NCBI RefSeq assembly: GCF_034359305.1
Contig: NZ_CP110343.1
Location: 207,823 to 271,822 of the forward strand
Length of the DNA stretch: 64,000 bases
Reading direction: 5' to 3'
From: Candidatus Fokinia cryptica
Lineage (GTDB): Bacteria > Pseudomonadota > Alphaproteobacteria > Rickettsiales > Midichloriaceae
Below are positions 54,507 to 64,000 of this stretch, piece by piece. Made by a program: the position numbers and the translations under genes. The notes beneath the pieces are model-generated. The model was not told the origin of the DNA. It did no database searches and saw nothing but the letters and a program-made list of their open reading frames with translations. Position 1 is the first letter of the stretch. Each line of letters opens with the position of its first letter.

Positions 54507-54752
54507 ATCCTAGAAATTTATCAATCTCCACAAAAATATTATCCCTCTTGCTTGGTATTATACAATCCCACCTAAATGACTTACAGTTCTTAATTTTTAT
54601 CTCTTCTCAACACCTATATCTTCCTCCCTCACCTTAGATCTCACAACTCAATACCTTCTCCATACTGATCCTTCTATCCTCCTCTTTCCTTTTATATTCA
54701 CTCAAAAGATCATCAACACATCATCCTTCAATACTATCATCTTCCCTAATCT
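54507..54752. other. Pyrimidine-rich, G-poor gap
   Basis: 246 bases with strikingly few G on the plus strand and no gene. It contains CTATCCTCCTCTTTC (54674-54688), the exact reverse complement of GAAAGAGGAGGATAG found in repeat units 3-6 of the upstream gene. No tRNA, terminator or frame of note. Confidence 0.6.
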
Positions 54753-56036
54753 ATGTCACTCATTCCTCTCGTATTATTTCTTACATTATTCTTATCATCA
54801 GGGTTGTATTTTAGCCTAAATGAAGTGCAAAATCCGTTTTATCAAATTTCTCCGTTAATCATAATGTTACCCAGTATTGCTTTGGGATGGAGTATGTATA
54901 AGGGGAACCAGCAAACTAGGGCTAGTGCATTTATAGATGGTGTGAGAAATCCCGATATAATAATGATGTGTATAGTATTTCTCTTAGCTGGAGCATTTAG
55001 TGAAGTGATGAGTAAAATAGGCGCGATTCCTTCTGTTGTGAATCTCCTACTAACATTTATCCCATCGAGTTTATTATTGATAGGGCTTTTTATTACTGGC
55101 GCTTTCATCTCTACTGCGATAGGTACTTCTATGGGGACTATTGCCACTCTCATGCCATTAGCTACCGCTTTAAGTTTGAAAAGTGGTTTACAGCTGGAGT
55201 TAATTTCAGGAACGATATTAGGTAGTGCTATGTTTGGTGATAATTTATCTTTGATCTCCGATACTACAGTAGCTGCTGTTTCTTCGCAAGCTGCGGATCC
55301 TAAGAAGAAATTTTACATCAATGCCAAGCTTGCTTTTTATTCTTCGGCAATTGTTGGTGTATTACTGTTATTATTGGGTTTTACAAAAGGAAATGAAGTT
55401 TTAACCGCGCATGAATACTCTTTATTTTTAATTTCTCCATATATTTTATTACTTATACTGTCGATGTGTGGTGTAGGTATTTTTCGTAGTTTGGTGATAA
55501 GTATTATTGCAGCTGGGATTGTAGGAATTATAGAAGAGCCAACATACCACTTTTTGGATTTTGCAAATAGCATTGTAATAGGGTTTCGCAGCATGAATGA
55601 GATTATGATTTTATCTCTCATGATAGGTGGATTATCTGGTTTAATGGGAAATTCGCTTAGTATTTTGAGTAAAGATCTTACAGCTGTGTTTGCTAGAAAG
55701 ATGAGTAATAAAAAAGCATGTTCTTTTGCGATCGCTTTAATCATCATGATATTTGATGTACTTTTAGCTAATAATACAATAGCTATTATAGTAAGCGGTA
55801 AAGCAGTAAAGGAGGCAGCAATTGAGAATAGTATTCCGTTACATTACAGTGCTGCACTTCTTGACGTATTTTCATGTATCTTCCAAGGAATTATTCCGTA
55901 TGGAGCACAAGTGCTACTTGTGAGTGGAATGACCGGTATATCACCGCTTGTAATACCTCAATATGTGTATTATTGCCATATTTTGCTGTTAGTATCGATA
56001 TTGCATATAACGTTATGTGCAGATAAAGTGGAATGA
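54753..56036 (+). CDS. Na+/H+ antiporter, NhaC-like
   Basis: A 427-residue polytopic membrane protein with about eleven hydrophobic segments. The NhaC/ArsB-like signatures are GTSMGTIATLMPLA near 129-142 and GSAMFGDNLSLISDTTVAAVSSQ near 157-178. Members exchange Na+ for protons, or malate/lactate in the MleN branch; the substrate is not certain. It follows the pyrimidine-rich gap and appears transcribed on its own. Confidence 0.85.
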   Translation: MSLIPLVLFLTLFLSSGLYFSLNEVQNPFYQISPLIIMLPSIALGWSMYKGNQQTRASAFIDGVRNPDIIMMCIVFLLAGAFSEVMSKIGAIPSVVNLLLTFIPSSLLLIGLFITGAFISTAIGTSMGTIATLMPLATALSLKSGLQLELISGTILGSAMFGDNLSLISDTTVAAVSSQAADPKKKFYINAKLAFYSSAIVGVLLLLLGFTKGNEVLTAHEYSLFLISPYILLLILSMCGVGIFRSLVISIIAAGIVGIIEEPTYHFLDFANSIVIGFRSMNEIMILSLMIGGLSGLMGNSLSILSKDLTAVFARKMSNKKACSFAIALIIMIFDVLLANNTIAIIVSGKAVKEAAIENSIPLHYSAALLDVFSCIFQGIIPYGAQVLLVSGMTGISPLVIPQYVYYCHILLLVSILHITLCADKVE

Positions 56037-56163
56037 GTAGTATGTTGCAAATGATCGATTAAGAGCTTGAGTTAGTGGGTAAAATGTAAAGCATATTTTT
56101 CCTCAATTTATACTAAGATGTTGATCTTAATAGAGTGTTGCTGTAAGTTCTAGGATTATAAGT

Positions 56164-56189
56164 GTAGCATGCAATCAGAAGTAGCATGC
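56164..56189 (+). repeat. Two direct GTAGCATGC copies ahead of tuf
   Basis: GTAGCATGC at 56164-56172 and again at 56181-56189, 17 bases apart centre to centre, each containing the palindrome GCATGC. They lie 31-56 bases ahead of the tuf ATG at 56220 and could be part of its leader or an operator. Confidence 0.35.
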
Positions 56190-56219
56190 TCATACAGTAA
56201 ACTAAATTTGCGTAAGATA

Positions 56220-57401
56220 ATGAAGAAATTCGAACGTACTAAACCACACGTGAACATTGGTACTATAGGTCACGTTGATCATGGTAAAACTACTTTGACC
56301 GCTGCTATTACCAAATACTTCAGTGAGTCGTTTGTAGCGTACGATAAAATAGATAAAGCTCCAGAAGAGAGGCAGCGTGGTATCACAATAAATACTGCAC
56401 ATGTAGAATATGAGACGAAAAATAGGCACTACGCTCACGTTGACTGTCCAGGTCATGCTGACTATGTTAAGAATATGATTACTGGCGCTGCCCAGATGGA
56501 TGGAGCTATACTTGTAGTTGCCGCTACTGATGGGCCTATGCCTCAAACTAGGGAGCATATACTACTTGCTCGTCAGGTTGGTGTGCCATCAATAGTAGTA
56601 TTTATGAATAAAATGGATCAGGTGACAGATCCTGAACTTGCTATGCTTGTAGAGGAGGAAATAAGAGATTTGCTTACAAAATACGGTTTTCCAGGGAAAG
56701 AAATACCTATTGTAAAGGGATCAGCTTTAAAAGCCTTGGAAGCTTCTTCGTCAGATGCATCGTCTGGAGATGGAGCATGTATAGGAGAACTTCTTGCTGC
56801 GGTAGATTCATATATTCCTACTCCTCAGAGAGAACTTGATTTACCTTTTTTAATGCCAGTTGAGGACGTGTTTTCGATTTCTGGTCGTGGTACCGTTGTT
56901 ACGGGACGTATTGAAAGAGGCGTTGTAAAGGTTGGGGGAGAAGTAGAGATTGTTGGTTTTGGATATAGACATAAGACTGTTTGTACTGGTGTAGAGATGT
57001 TTAAAAAGATGCTCGATCAAGGGCAAGCTGGAGATAATGTTGGCCTACTGTTACGTGGTATTTCAAAGGAAGATGTTGAGAGAGGGTGCGTTGTAGCCGC
57101 TACCAATACTATAAATCCTCATACTAATTTTGAAGCACAGTTATATGCTTTAAGCAAGGAAGAAGGAGGTAGACATACAGCGTTCTTAAATGGTTATAGA
57201 CCACAGTTTTTTGTAAGAACTACTGATGTTACTGGCACCATACAGCTTCCTGAAGGAGTTGAAATGGTAATGCCTGGTGATAATGTCACAATTAATGTGG
57301 AATTAATAGCTCCTATTGCTATGGATGAAGGTCAGAGATTTGCGATTCGGGAAGGTGGTAGAACGGTAGGTGCTGGTGTTGTATCTAAGATTATTAAGTA
57401 G
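56220..57401 (+). CDS. tuf: Elongation factor Tu
   Basis: EF-Tu brings aminoacyl-tRNA to the ribosome with GTP. From ATG 56220 ([24 protein letters not shown]) it has 393 residues, the usual length; the frame extends to 56169 but that part is not conserved. GTPase motifs: GHVDHGKT, the RGITI switch, DCPGHADYV and NKMD. Domains 2 and 3 are complete ([40 protein letters not shown]). It is not next to fusA or rpsJ here. fdxA follows 24 bases later. Confidence 0.98.
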   Translation: MKKFERTKPHVNIGTIGHVDHGKTTLTAAITKYFSESFVAYDKIDKAPEERQRGITINTAHVEYETKNRHYAHVDCPGHADYVKNMITGAAQMDGAILVVAATDGPMPQTREHILLARQVGVPSIVVFMNKMDQVTDPELAMLVEEEIRDLLTKYGFPGKEIPIVKGSALKALEASSSDASSGDGACIGELLAAVDSYIPTPQRELDLPFLMPVEDVFSISGRGTVVTGRIERGVVKVGGEVEIVGFGYRHKTVCTGVEMFKKMLDQGQAGDNVGLLLRGISKEDVERGCVVAATNTINPHTNFEAQLYALSKEEGGRHTAFLNGYRPQFFVRTTDVTGTIQLPEGVEMVMPGDNVTINVELIAPIAMDEGQRFAIREGGRTVGAGVVSKIIK

Positions 57402-57425
57402 CGTAAAAGTGACGTTGAGAAAAAT

Positions 57426-57752
57426 ATGACTCATGTAGTAACCGGTAAATGTATAAGATGTAAGTATACAGACTGTGTAGAAGTTTGTCCGGTTGAGTGT
57501 TTTTATGAAGCGAAAAATATGCTTGTGATAAATCCTGATGAGTGTATTGATTGTGGAGTATGTGTATCTGAATGTCCGGTAGGAGCTATTCAATCTGAGA
57601 TAGATGCTGAACCAATGTGGTTAAAAATAAATTCAGAATACTCTAAGAGGTTTTCTAAAATTCTTCAAAGGAAAGCTCCTATGGCAGAGGCGGAAATTTA
57701 TAAAGATCATGTAGGCAAGGAGAAATTTTTGAAAGAGAATGACGATGATTGA
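57426..57752 (+). CDS. fdxA: Ferredoxin FdxA (7Fe type)
   Basis: A 108-residue ferredoxin with two cluster motifs, [18 protein letters not shown] and [12 protein letters not shown]. The extended spacing in the first one and the C-terminal tail of about 45 residues ([11 protein letters not shown]) mark the FdxA type with one [3Fe-4S] and one [4Fe-4S] cluster. It transfers electrons in the cytoplasm. It shares a transcript with tuf and ends at a terminator-like hairpin at 57788-57821. Confidence 0.93.
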   Translation: MTHVVTGKCIRCKYTDCVEVCPVECFYEAKNMLVINPDECIDCGVCVSECPVGAIQSEIDAEPMWLKINSEYSKRFSKILQRKAPMAEAEIYKDHVGKEKFLKENDDD

Positions 57753-57787
57753 GCATAGGTAGTCGTTAAAGCGAATAAAGAACATCT

Positions 57788-57821
57788 AGAGGAGGTTAAT
57801 GTTTTTTCCTCTCATTTTTTT
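57788..57821 (+). terminator. Rho-independent-like terminator after fdxA
   Basis: AGAGGA at 57788-57793 pairs with TCCTCT at 57807-57812; a run of T begins at 57815. The stem is short, 6 bp, so efficiency is uncertain. It separates tuf-fdxA from the convergent tRNA-Thr. Confidence 0.5.
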
Positions 57822-57824
57822 CGG

Positions 57825-57899
57825 TGGTGCCGTTAGTGGGAATCGAACCCACGACCTCTTCATTACCAATGAAGTGCACTACCACTGTGCTATAACGGC
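57825..57899 (-). tRNA. tRNA-Thr (anticodon GGT)
   Basis: Minus strand: acceptor GCCGTTA with TAACGGC, discriminator A, encoded CCA. The anticodon arm is CTTCA-TTGGTAA-TGAAG with anticodon GGT, and the T arm has GTTCGATTC. It lies 6 bases beyond the atpD stop on the same strand and may be processed from that transcript. Confidence 0.96.
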
Positions 57900-57905
57900 G
57901 TCTAC

Positions 57906-59345
<1,440 letters not shown>

Positions 59346-59350
59346 TTATC

Positions 59351-59920
59351 CTACTTCTTTGGCGAAGCTTCTGATTCCAATTTAGCACGAGCTTCATCAA
59401 AATCTAACTTAACATGGGGAATTTTCTCATTAAGTTTAGCTGTTAATTTGTCCGTTACGTCAACTTCTGGTGCAGACCACAATGGAGCTGCAATTATAAC
59501 TTTTTTCTTCTCTTTCAGAGCGACCTCTTTTAGAGATTCATCCCATGCCTTCTGCATTGCTCCCATTCCTTTTTTAAAGGCATAATCTATTATTCTACTA
59601 TTTTTTACTAATGCATTTTCGTTTGCACTAATTTTCTCGGAAAGTTTTGCTATCTTTGCGTCATTTTTAGAATCTCCAGTGACTTTAGATTTGTTCAAAA
59701 TCTCTCTCTCTTTAGCTAGATTTTGTATAGATTCTTTTATTTTAGCATTCCATTCCTTATCTTTTTCTTCCATTTGGCTAATGATAGCCTTATATCCACT
59801 GGATGATTGAAATATCTTAGAAGGATCTGCAACGCCTATTGTTGAATCTTCAGAGAAAGCAAGCATCGGCTGAGTGACTAGAAAAAAGACTGCGACAATG
59901 CTCAATAATTTATTTTTCAT
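59351..59920 (-). CDS. OmpH/Skp-family periplasmic chaperone
   Basis: Skp holds outer-membrane proteins in the periplasm on their way to the BAM complex. ATG 59920 (MKNKLLSIVAVFFLVTQPMLAFSE) gives a signal peptide and 189 residues. The mature part begins with TIGVADPSKIFQSSSGYKAI, as in the family, then two long charged helices (about 55-130) for the tentacle-like coiled coil, and returns to strands with KKVIIAAPLW near 140. A longer frame to 59953 is not needed. It precedes atpD by 32 bases. Confidence 0.82.
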   Translation of the reverse strand: MKNKLLSIVAVFFLVTQPMLAFSEDSTIGVADPSKIFQSSSGYKAIISQMEEKDKEWNAKIKESIQNLAKEREILNKSKVTGDSKNDAKIAKLSEKISANENALVKNSRIIDYAFKKGMGAMQKAWDESLKEVALKEKKKVIIAAPLWSAPEVDVTDKLTAKLNEKIPHVKLDFDEARAKLESEASPKK

Positions 59921-60007
59921 TGTTAACATTATTAGAAGATATATACGCACCAAGGCTATATATTTTCTGTTAGAAGTTCAAGGGAAATGATTTGTATCAC
60001 GCATTTA

Positions 60008-60535
60008 TTAATAGAATTTTGAAAAGCCGATCTTGTTCATCAGCATATCCTCAATTAATTCCATTTCATCAGCACTACTTTTATTATCATGATCATAGCC
60101 AGTAATATGTAATATTCCATGCACTATTAGCTGAGTAAATCGATGTAAAAATGTTACATTTAATTCAGATATTTCATCTACAATTGGTTTGTGACATATG
60201 TATAGATCACCTATAAGTTCATCATTATTTTCACTATTTTTTATAATTTGAGAAAAAGATAATACATTTGTGCTTTTGTTAAGACCTCTGTAAGCCTTGT
60301 TTAAGGCAATCATTTTCCTAGTTCCACATAATATTACCTCTAACCGTATTCCATTGTTATGCCTCTTGATATTGCTTAGATACTCTAAAGTAAATTCTGT
60401 TATGGCGTAGGTATACTTCTTAACATTATCGAATTTTACATCAGAAAACTGTAAATCTCGCAATTCTTCCGACTGAAATGCTACTTCTTTACGCCATCTA
60501 CAGCAAGTGATGTACACACTGATTTCTTTCAACAT
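60008..60535 (-). CDS. ybeY: Endoribonuclease YbeY
   Basis: YbeY is a zinc-dependent RNase needed for rRNA maturation and 30S quality control. The metal site is the HGILHITGYDHD motif with three histidines near residues 134-144. The N-terminal region has LEVILCGTRKMIALNKAYRGLNKSTNVLSF, as expected. At 175 residues it is normal with a short N-terminal extension. It heads the minus-strand run ybeY-ompH-atpD, directly after a tRNA-Arg gene. Confidence 0.94.
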   Translation of the reverse strand: MLKEISVYITCCRWRKEVAFQSEELRDLQFSDVKFDNVKKYTYAITEFTLEYLSNIKRHNNGIRLEVILCGTRKMIALNKAYRGLNKSTNVLSFSQIIKNSENNDELIGDLYICHKPIVDEISELNVTFLHRFTQLIVHGILHITGYDHDNKSSADEMELIEDMLMNKIGFSKFY

Positions 60536-60549
60536 AAACTATGATATCG

Positions 60550-60625
60550 TGGCACGCCTGAAAGGATTTGAACCCATGACCTTTAGATCCGTAGTCTAAC
60601 GCTCTATCCACTGAGCTACAGGCGC
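60550..60625 (-). tRNA. tRNA-Arg (anticodon ACG)
   Basis: Minus strand: acceptor GCGCCTG with CAGGCGT (one G-T pair at the end), discriminator G, encoded CCA. The anticodon arm is TTAGA-CTACGGA-TCTAA with anticodon ACG, expected to be edited to ICG to read CGN codons. The T arm has GTTCAAATC. Confidence 0.95.
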
Positions 60626-60731
60626 AATAACTAAGAAGCGAATCGAAACTTGATTTCGCCGTAACATAGTATTACGCTCCATGATGTTAAAGTAAAGAGC
60701 GATAAGCATTGCATTCGAAATTTTAAAATTG

Positions 60732-62471
60732 ATGAACTTGATATTAATTGATGGTGCTTCAGGGCATGAATGTAGGGTTGCTATATGCAAGAAAGACAAA
60801 GATAAAACAGAACTAAGAGCCCTGTATCAGCAAAATTCTCAAATCCAAAATATAAAAGGGAATGTATATTTAGCTAAAGTGGTACGGGTGGAGAATGCAT
60901 TACAAGCAGCTTTTGTAGATTATGGTGGGCAGTATAATGCTTTTTTACCACTTTCTAATGTGAGTAATGGATATAGATCAAGAAGTGTTCAAAATAAACA
61001 TTTGAAGAAAGATCAGTTGTTGGTAGTGCAGATCGTAAAAGAGCAAAAAGACGAAAAATGTCCACTAGCAACAACTTATATTACGTTAACTGGTAGATTT
61101 ATATCAATAGTATCTCGTTTTTCCAAAGAGCCAATAAGATTTATGAGAAAGCTTGGAAACGATAAGGTGAGACTAAAAAATATAGGTAATGAACTATTGA
61201 ATAGCGTTAAAAGAAATGAGCGAGTGCTATCCATCATATTTAAGAATGAATCTGAAGGAAGGACTAAAATTGAATTGAAAAGAGATTTTCAATATCTCAT
61301 AAAGTTGTTGGACAGTATTCTTAAGCATTCAGAAGATAAGAAAAGTCCAGTTTTTTTACATGCGGAGGGGAGTCTTGTAGAGTGCGTCATTAGGGATACG
61401 TATAATAATGATATAAAATCGATAATCGTGGAAGGAGAAGAAAAATATCAGCAGGGATTAGCTTTTATGAAGATATTTTTACCTATGCATGTAGGTAAAA
61501 TAGAGTTGCACAATCACATAACTCCAATTTTTAAGTATTACGACATAGAAGAGAAAATTACTGTACTATACAATAATAAAGTCTCTTTACCTTCTGGAGG
61601 TTCTATTGTTATATCTCATACGGAAGCGATGACTACTATAGATGTAAATTCTGGAAAAAACGTTGCTGAAAGTAATGTAGAGAGTACTTCACTTAAAACG
61701 AATTTAGAAGCGATAAAGGAAATAATTGTTCAGATAAAATTGCGTGGTTTGTCCGGTACTATAGCGGTGGATTTTATAGACTTAGAACTTACTAAAAATA
61801 AAGATTTGATACTCAAAGAAGCTCTTCAACTTAACAAAGATTACAATCTTGATCTTAGGATATTACCACTAAATGAACTTAGTATTATGCATATTACGAG
61901 ACAGAGAACGCATAATTCTTTCTACGAGATCAATTTGGTAAAATGCTGTAATTGTAGCGGTATAGGATATATTAGAGCAGATCATGCTACCGTTAATGCT
62001 ATACATAGAGCTATCAGGCAAGAAATATCTGAAAATTCTAAATTGAGTAGCATTACTATTACTATAGGTTCGAGGCTAGCAACTCAAGTCTTGAATCATA
62101 CTTCTATATATGATGATATTACTAGAAGTACTTCCAGTAAAGGTATTGCAATTCACTTTATTGTAGATCCTCTAGTACCAGAGGCGATGTTTTCTCTTAG
62201 TACATCTTCCGAAGTACCTCAAATTACAAATACAGTAATCCCATTTTCTAGGATAGATGAACAATCGTATTTTGATGAAGAAAATGATAGTACTTCTACA
62301 CGTGTAAAGAATATTGAAGATGTGGCTTTTCAAGGTAAGAATCGGAAGTACTCCAACAAATTTAAGCGAAGAAGGACAAAAGCATCAATTCAGACTCCTA
62401 ATAACGGATTTGGTAAGATTATACAAAAAATTTCAAACCTTATAAAGCGAAAGGATAAAGATTTTAATTAA
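60732..62471 (+). CDS. rng: Ribonuclease E/G family endoribonuclease
   Basis: A single-strand endoribonuclease for mRNA decay and rRNA processing. From ATG 60732 it has 579 residues. An S1-like domain starts at NIKGNVYLAKVVRVENALQAAFVDYG; the catalytic aspartates lie in AMTTIDVNSGKN and TIAVDFIDLEL; LRILPLNELSIMHITRQR and the zinc-link-like KCCNCSGIGYI follow near 410. The long C-terminal scaffold of RNase E is replaced by about 100 basic residues (KFKRRRTKAS), so it is between RNase E and G in form. The symbol rng is used for the short form; rne is equally possible. Confidence 0.9.
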   Translation: MNLILIDGASGHECRVAICKKDKDKTELRALYQQNSQIQNIKGNVYLAKVVRVENALQAAFVDYGGQYNAFLPLSNVSNGYRSRSVQNKHLKKDQLLVVQIVKEQKDEKCPLATTYITLTGRFISIVSRFSKEPIRFMRKLGNDKVRLKNIGNELLNSVKRNERVLSIIFKNESEGRTKIELKRDFQYLIKLLDSILKHSEDKKSPVFLHAEGSLVECVIRDTYNNDIKSIIVEGEEKYQQGLAFMKIFLPMHVGKIELHNHITPIFKYYDIEEKITVLYNNKVSLPSGGSIVISHTEAMTTIDVNSGKNVAESNVESTSLKTNLEAIKEIIVQIKLRGLSGTIAVDFIDLELTKNKDLILKEALQLNKDYNLDLRILPLNELSIMHITRQRTHNSFYEINLVKCCNCSGIGYIRADHATVNAIHRAIRQEISENSKLSSITITIGSRLATQVLNHTSIYDDITRSTSSKGIAIHFIVDPLVPEAMFSLSTSSEVPQITNTVIPFSRIDEQSYFDEENDSTSTRVKNIEDVAFQGKNRKYSNKFKRRRTKASIQTPNNGFGKIIQKISNLIKRKDKDFN

Positions 62472-62497
62472 TCTTTTGTAATATTTATATAACTGTT

Positions 62498-62845
62498 ATG
62501 TTAAAGATAACTGATAAAGCTTTAAGTAGGATAAGGGAGCTTATAGAATCCGAGAAGAATAAAGATGGCACACAGAATTACTATCTTAGAGTAGAGGTAA
62601 TTGGCGGCGGGTGTTCTGGCTATCAATATAAGTTTCTTATCGAGGGAAGAAAGCTAGATGCTAAAATAGATAGTAGAGATTTAATTCATCAAAAATGCCC
62701 TGATCTGATAGTAGATAATGTATCGATGACGATGCTAAAAGATAGTACTATGGATTTTATAGATGAACTTGGAGGTTCTTATTTTGCGATCGACAATCCT
62801 AACATAAAATCGAAATGTGGATGCGGTAATTCCTTTTCTATTTAA
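62498..62845 (+). CDS. erpA: Iron-sulfur cluster insertion protein, ErpA/IscA type
   Basis: An A-type Fe-S carrier of 115 residues. The three cluster cysteines are in GGGCSGYQYKF and the C-terminal CGCGNSFSI. The FAIDNPNIKSKCGCG ending fits ErpA more than IscA. A-type carriers pass clusters from IscU to target enzymes such as IspH. It lies 26 bases after the RNase gene and about 130 before prfA, all on the plus strand. Confidence 0.93.
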   Translation: MLKITDKALSRIRELIESEKNKDGTQNYYLRVEVIGGGCSGYQYKFLIEGRKLDAKIDSRDLIHQKCPDLIVDNVSMTMLKDSTMDFIDELGGSYFAIDNPNIKSKCGCGNSFSI

Positions 62846-62977
62846 CTAATTGATATATAGTATATTTTTCCTCTTTAGTGGCTTTGCATCAAGTATTTAT
62901 GTTGATAAGTTTTGTGCTTACTTATAGAATAAGGTTCGATATTAGCAACGTTTAGTCATAAATTTATCTGAGTACAG

Positions 62978-64000
62978 ATGTCACTTGATTCAGTCGCAAT
63001 TGAGATAGAAAAGAGGTATGAGCATATATCAGCATTATTGATGCAATCTTCTTTATCGGTCGACGATATGATAAAGCTAAATCAGGAATATTCCACTTTG
63101 GAGCCTGTAGTAAGAGTGATAAGAGAGAGGAGAGATTTAAAAAGAATTGGTGAAGAACTTGAAGTTGAGTTATCTGCTACAGGCGATCCAGAGTTTAAGG
63201 AAGCATTACAGAGCGAAAAAACTTCACTCTCACAAAAGTTAGAAAAAGTAGAGCATGAATTTATGCTACTTCTTATTCCAAAAGATATTGACGATGAAAA
63301 AGGAGTTATTATGGAGATTAGAGCGGCAGCAGGTGGGGCAGAAGCGTCGCTCTTTGCATATGACTTGATGAGGATGTATTGCAGATATGCGGAGCGTCAG
63401 AATTGGAAAGTAGAGATACTATCTATAAGTTCTACTGGGATAGATGGAGTAAAAGAGTGCTCGATATGTATAAGTGGTCGTGGAGCTTTTGCTAAACTTA
63501 AATTTGAAGCTGGAGTACATAGAGTACAAAGAGTACCAAATACTGAGAATAATGGTAGAATTCACACTTCTACTGTAACGGTAGCAGCTTTACCAGAAAT
63601 ACAGGAAGTAGACATCGATATTAAGGAAGAAGATTTAAAAATAGATGTATATAGAGCTAGTGGAGCAGGTGGGCAACATGTTAATAAAACAGAAAGTGCA
63701 GTGAGGATAGTACATATCCCTACCGGAATAACGGTTTGTCAGCAAGATGATAAATCGCAACATCGAAATAAAGATAAAGCGATGAGAATACTAAGCGCGA
63801 GACTTTATGAGTTGGAGAAAAGCAAAAAAGAATCTGAGCGTTCTCAAAATAGGAAAGCACAAGTAGGTACAGGAGAGCGTTCTGAAAAAGTGAGAACTTA
63901 TAATTATCCGCAAAGCAGAGTTACAGATCATAGAATTGGTGTTACAATACATAACATTTTAGATGTTATGGATGGTAATATTCAAAATTTCATCGATCAT
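62978..64000 (+). CDS. prfA: Peptide chain release factor 1, partial (3' end outside window)
   Basis: RF1 ends translation at UAA and UAG. The frame starts at ATG 62978 and runs off the right edge after 341 codons; the full protein is about 360. It has the AAAGGAEASLFAYDL segment, the stop-recognising tripeptide PNT in RVQRVPNTENNGR (PxT type, RF1 rather than the SPF of RF2), the catalytic GGQ in RASGAGGQHVNK and DHRIGVT near the end. No disruption is seen. Confidence 0.97.
   Translation, partial: MSLDSVAIEIEKRYEHISALLMQSSLSVDDMIKLNQEYSTLEPVVRVIRERRDLKRIGEELEVELSATGDPEFKEALQSEKTSLSQKLEKVEHEFMLLLIPKDIDDEKGVIMEIRAAAGGAEASLFAYDLMRMYCRYAERQNWKVEILSISSTGIDGVKECSICISGRGAFAKLKFEAGVHRVQRVPNTENNGRIHTSTVTVAALPEIQEVDIDIKEEDLKIDVYRASGAGGQHVNKTESAVRIVHIPTGITVCQQDDKSQHRNKDKAMRILSARLYELEKSKKESERSQNRKAQVGTGERSEKVRTYNYPQSRVTDHRIGVTIHNILDVMDGNIQNFIDH

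Noticed and set aside
56169-56219. Upstream extension of EF-Tu
   Set aside because: The residues are not conserved in EF-Tu and the stretch holds a direct repeat; ATG 56220 gives the standard length.

Overview
The window is a gene-dense, AT-rich stretch of chromosome from an alphaproteobacterium of the order Rickettsiales, most likely an obligate intracellular endosymbiont with a reduced genome. The diagnostic marks are a VirB3/VirB4/VirB6 block of the Rickettsiales type IV secretion system with a second, ATPase-dead VirB4 paralogue and two very large VirB6-family proteins; single scattered phage-type genes (large terminase, HK97-type portal) as in Rickettsiales gene-transfer-agent remnants; a DUF2610-type protein; and housekeeping operons broken into pieces (rplB-rpsS, nuoI and atpD all stand apart from their usual partners). 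The family cannot be fixed from the sequence alone; a Midichloriaceae-like lineage is a guess. No rRNA, insertion sequence or CRISPR array was seen.

Layout. 0-8 kb: the tail of ftsZ, a DNA ligase without BRCT domain, tgt, then an overlapping run recD2-ispH-tyrS ended by a stem-loop. 8-20 kb: degenerate virB4 paralogue head to head with virB3-virB4-virB6-virB6. 20-29 kb: tRNA-Arg, queF, hscB, terminase, pssA, DUF2610, phbB, ruvA, a LytM-type lipoprotein, enolase and a degenerate shikimate-kinase-like protein. 29-31 kb: 0.7 kb of apparently non-coding AT-rich DNA beside an orphan rplB-rpsS pair. 31-42.5 kb: photolyase, mraY, a KefB-like antiporter, nuoI, a DUF6765-like putative metallohydrolase, ribB, nrdA, tRNA-Pro, portal, secB, plsC. 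42.5-51 kb: VOC protein, C45 Ntn hydrolase, coaBC, a minus-strand rnhB-dxr-symporter-exporter run, and hscA lacking its lid. 51-54.8 kb is the most accessory-like part: a predicted outer-membrane protein, a 55-residue lipoprotein, a Lys/Glu tandem-repeat protein with a translationally coupled partner, and a pyrimidine-rich gap. 54.8-64 kb: NhaC-like antiporter, tuf-fdxA, tRNA-Thr, ybeY-ompH-atpD, tRNA-Arg, an RNase E/G gene, erpA and most of prfA.

How it fits together. The cell keeps peptidoglycan precursor synthesis (mraY), division (ftsZ), MEP isoprenoid enzymes (dxr, ispH), CoA (coaBC), riboflavin (ribB), phospholipid synthesis (pssA, plsC), Fe-S assembly (hscB, hscA, erpA, fdxA), queuosine modification (queF, tgt) and aerobic respiration (nuoI, atpD). 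Several ion/H+ and metabolite transporters suggest exchange with host cytoplasm. The T4SS cluster, the outer-membrane candidate, the repeat protein pair, the C45 hydrolase and the DUF6765-like protein are the best candidates for host interaction. All five tRNA-independent claims of altered function (LigA, VirB4-II, shikimate-kinase-like protein, NlpD-like protein, HscA) rest on missing motifs or domains read directly from the translations.
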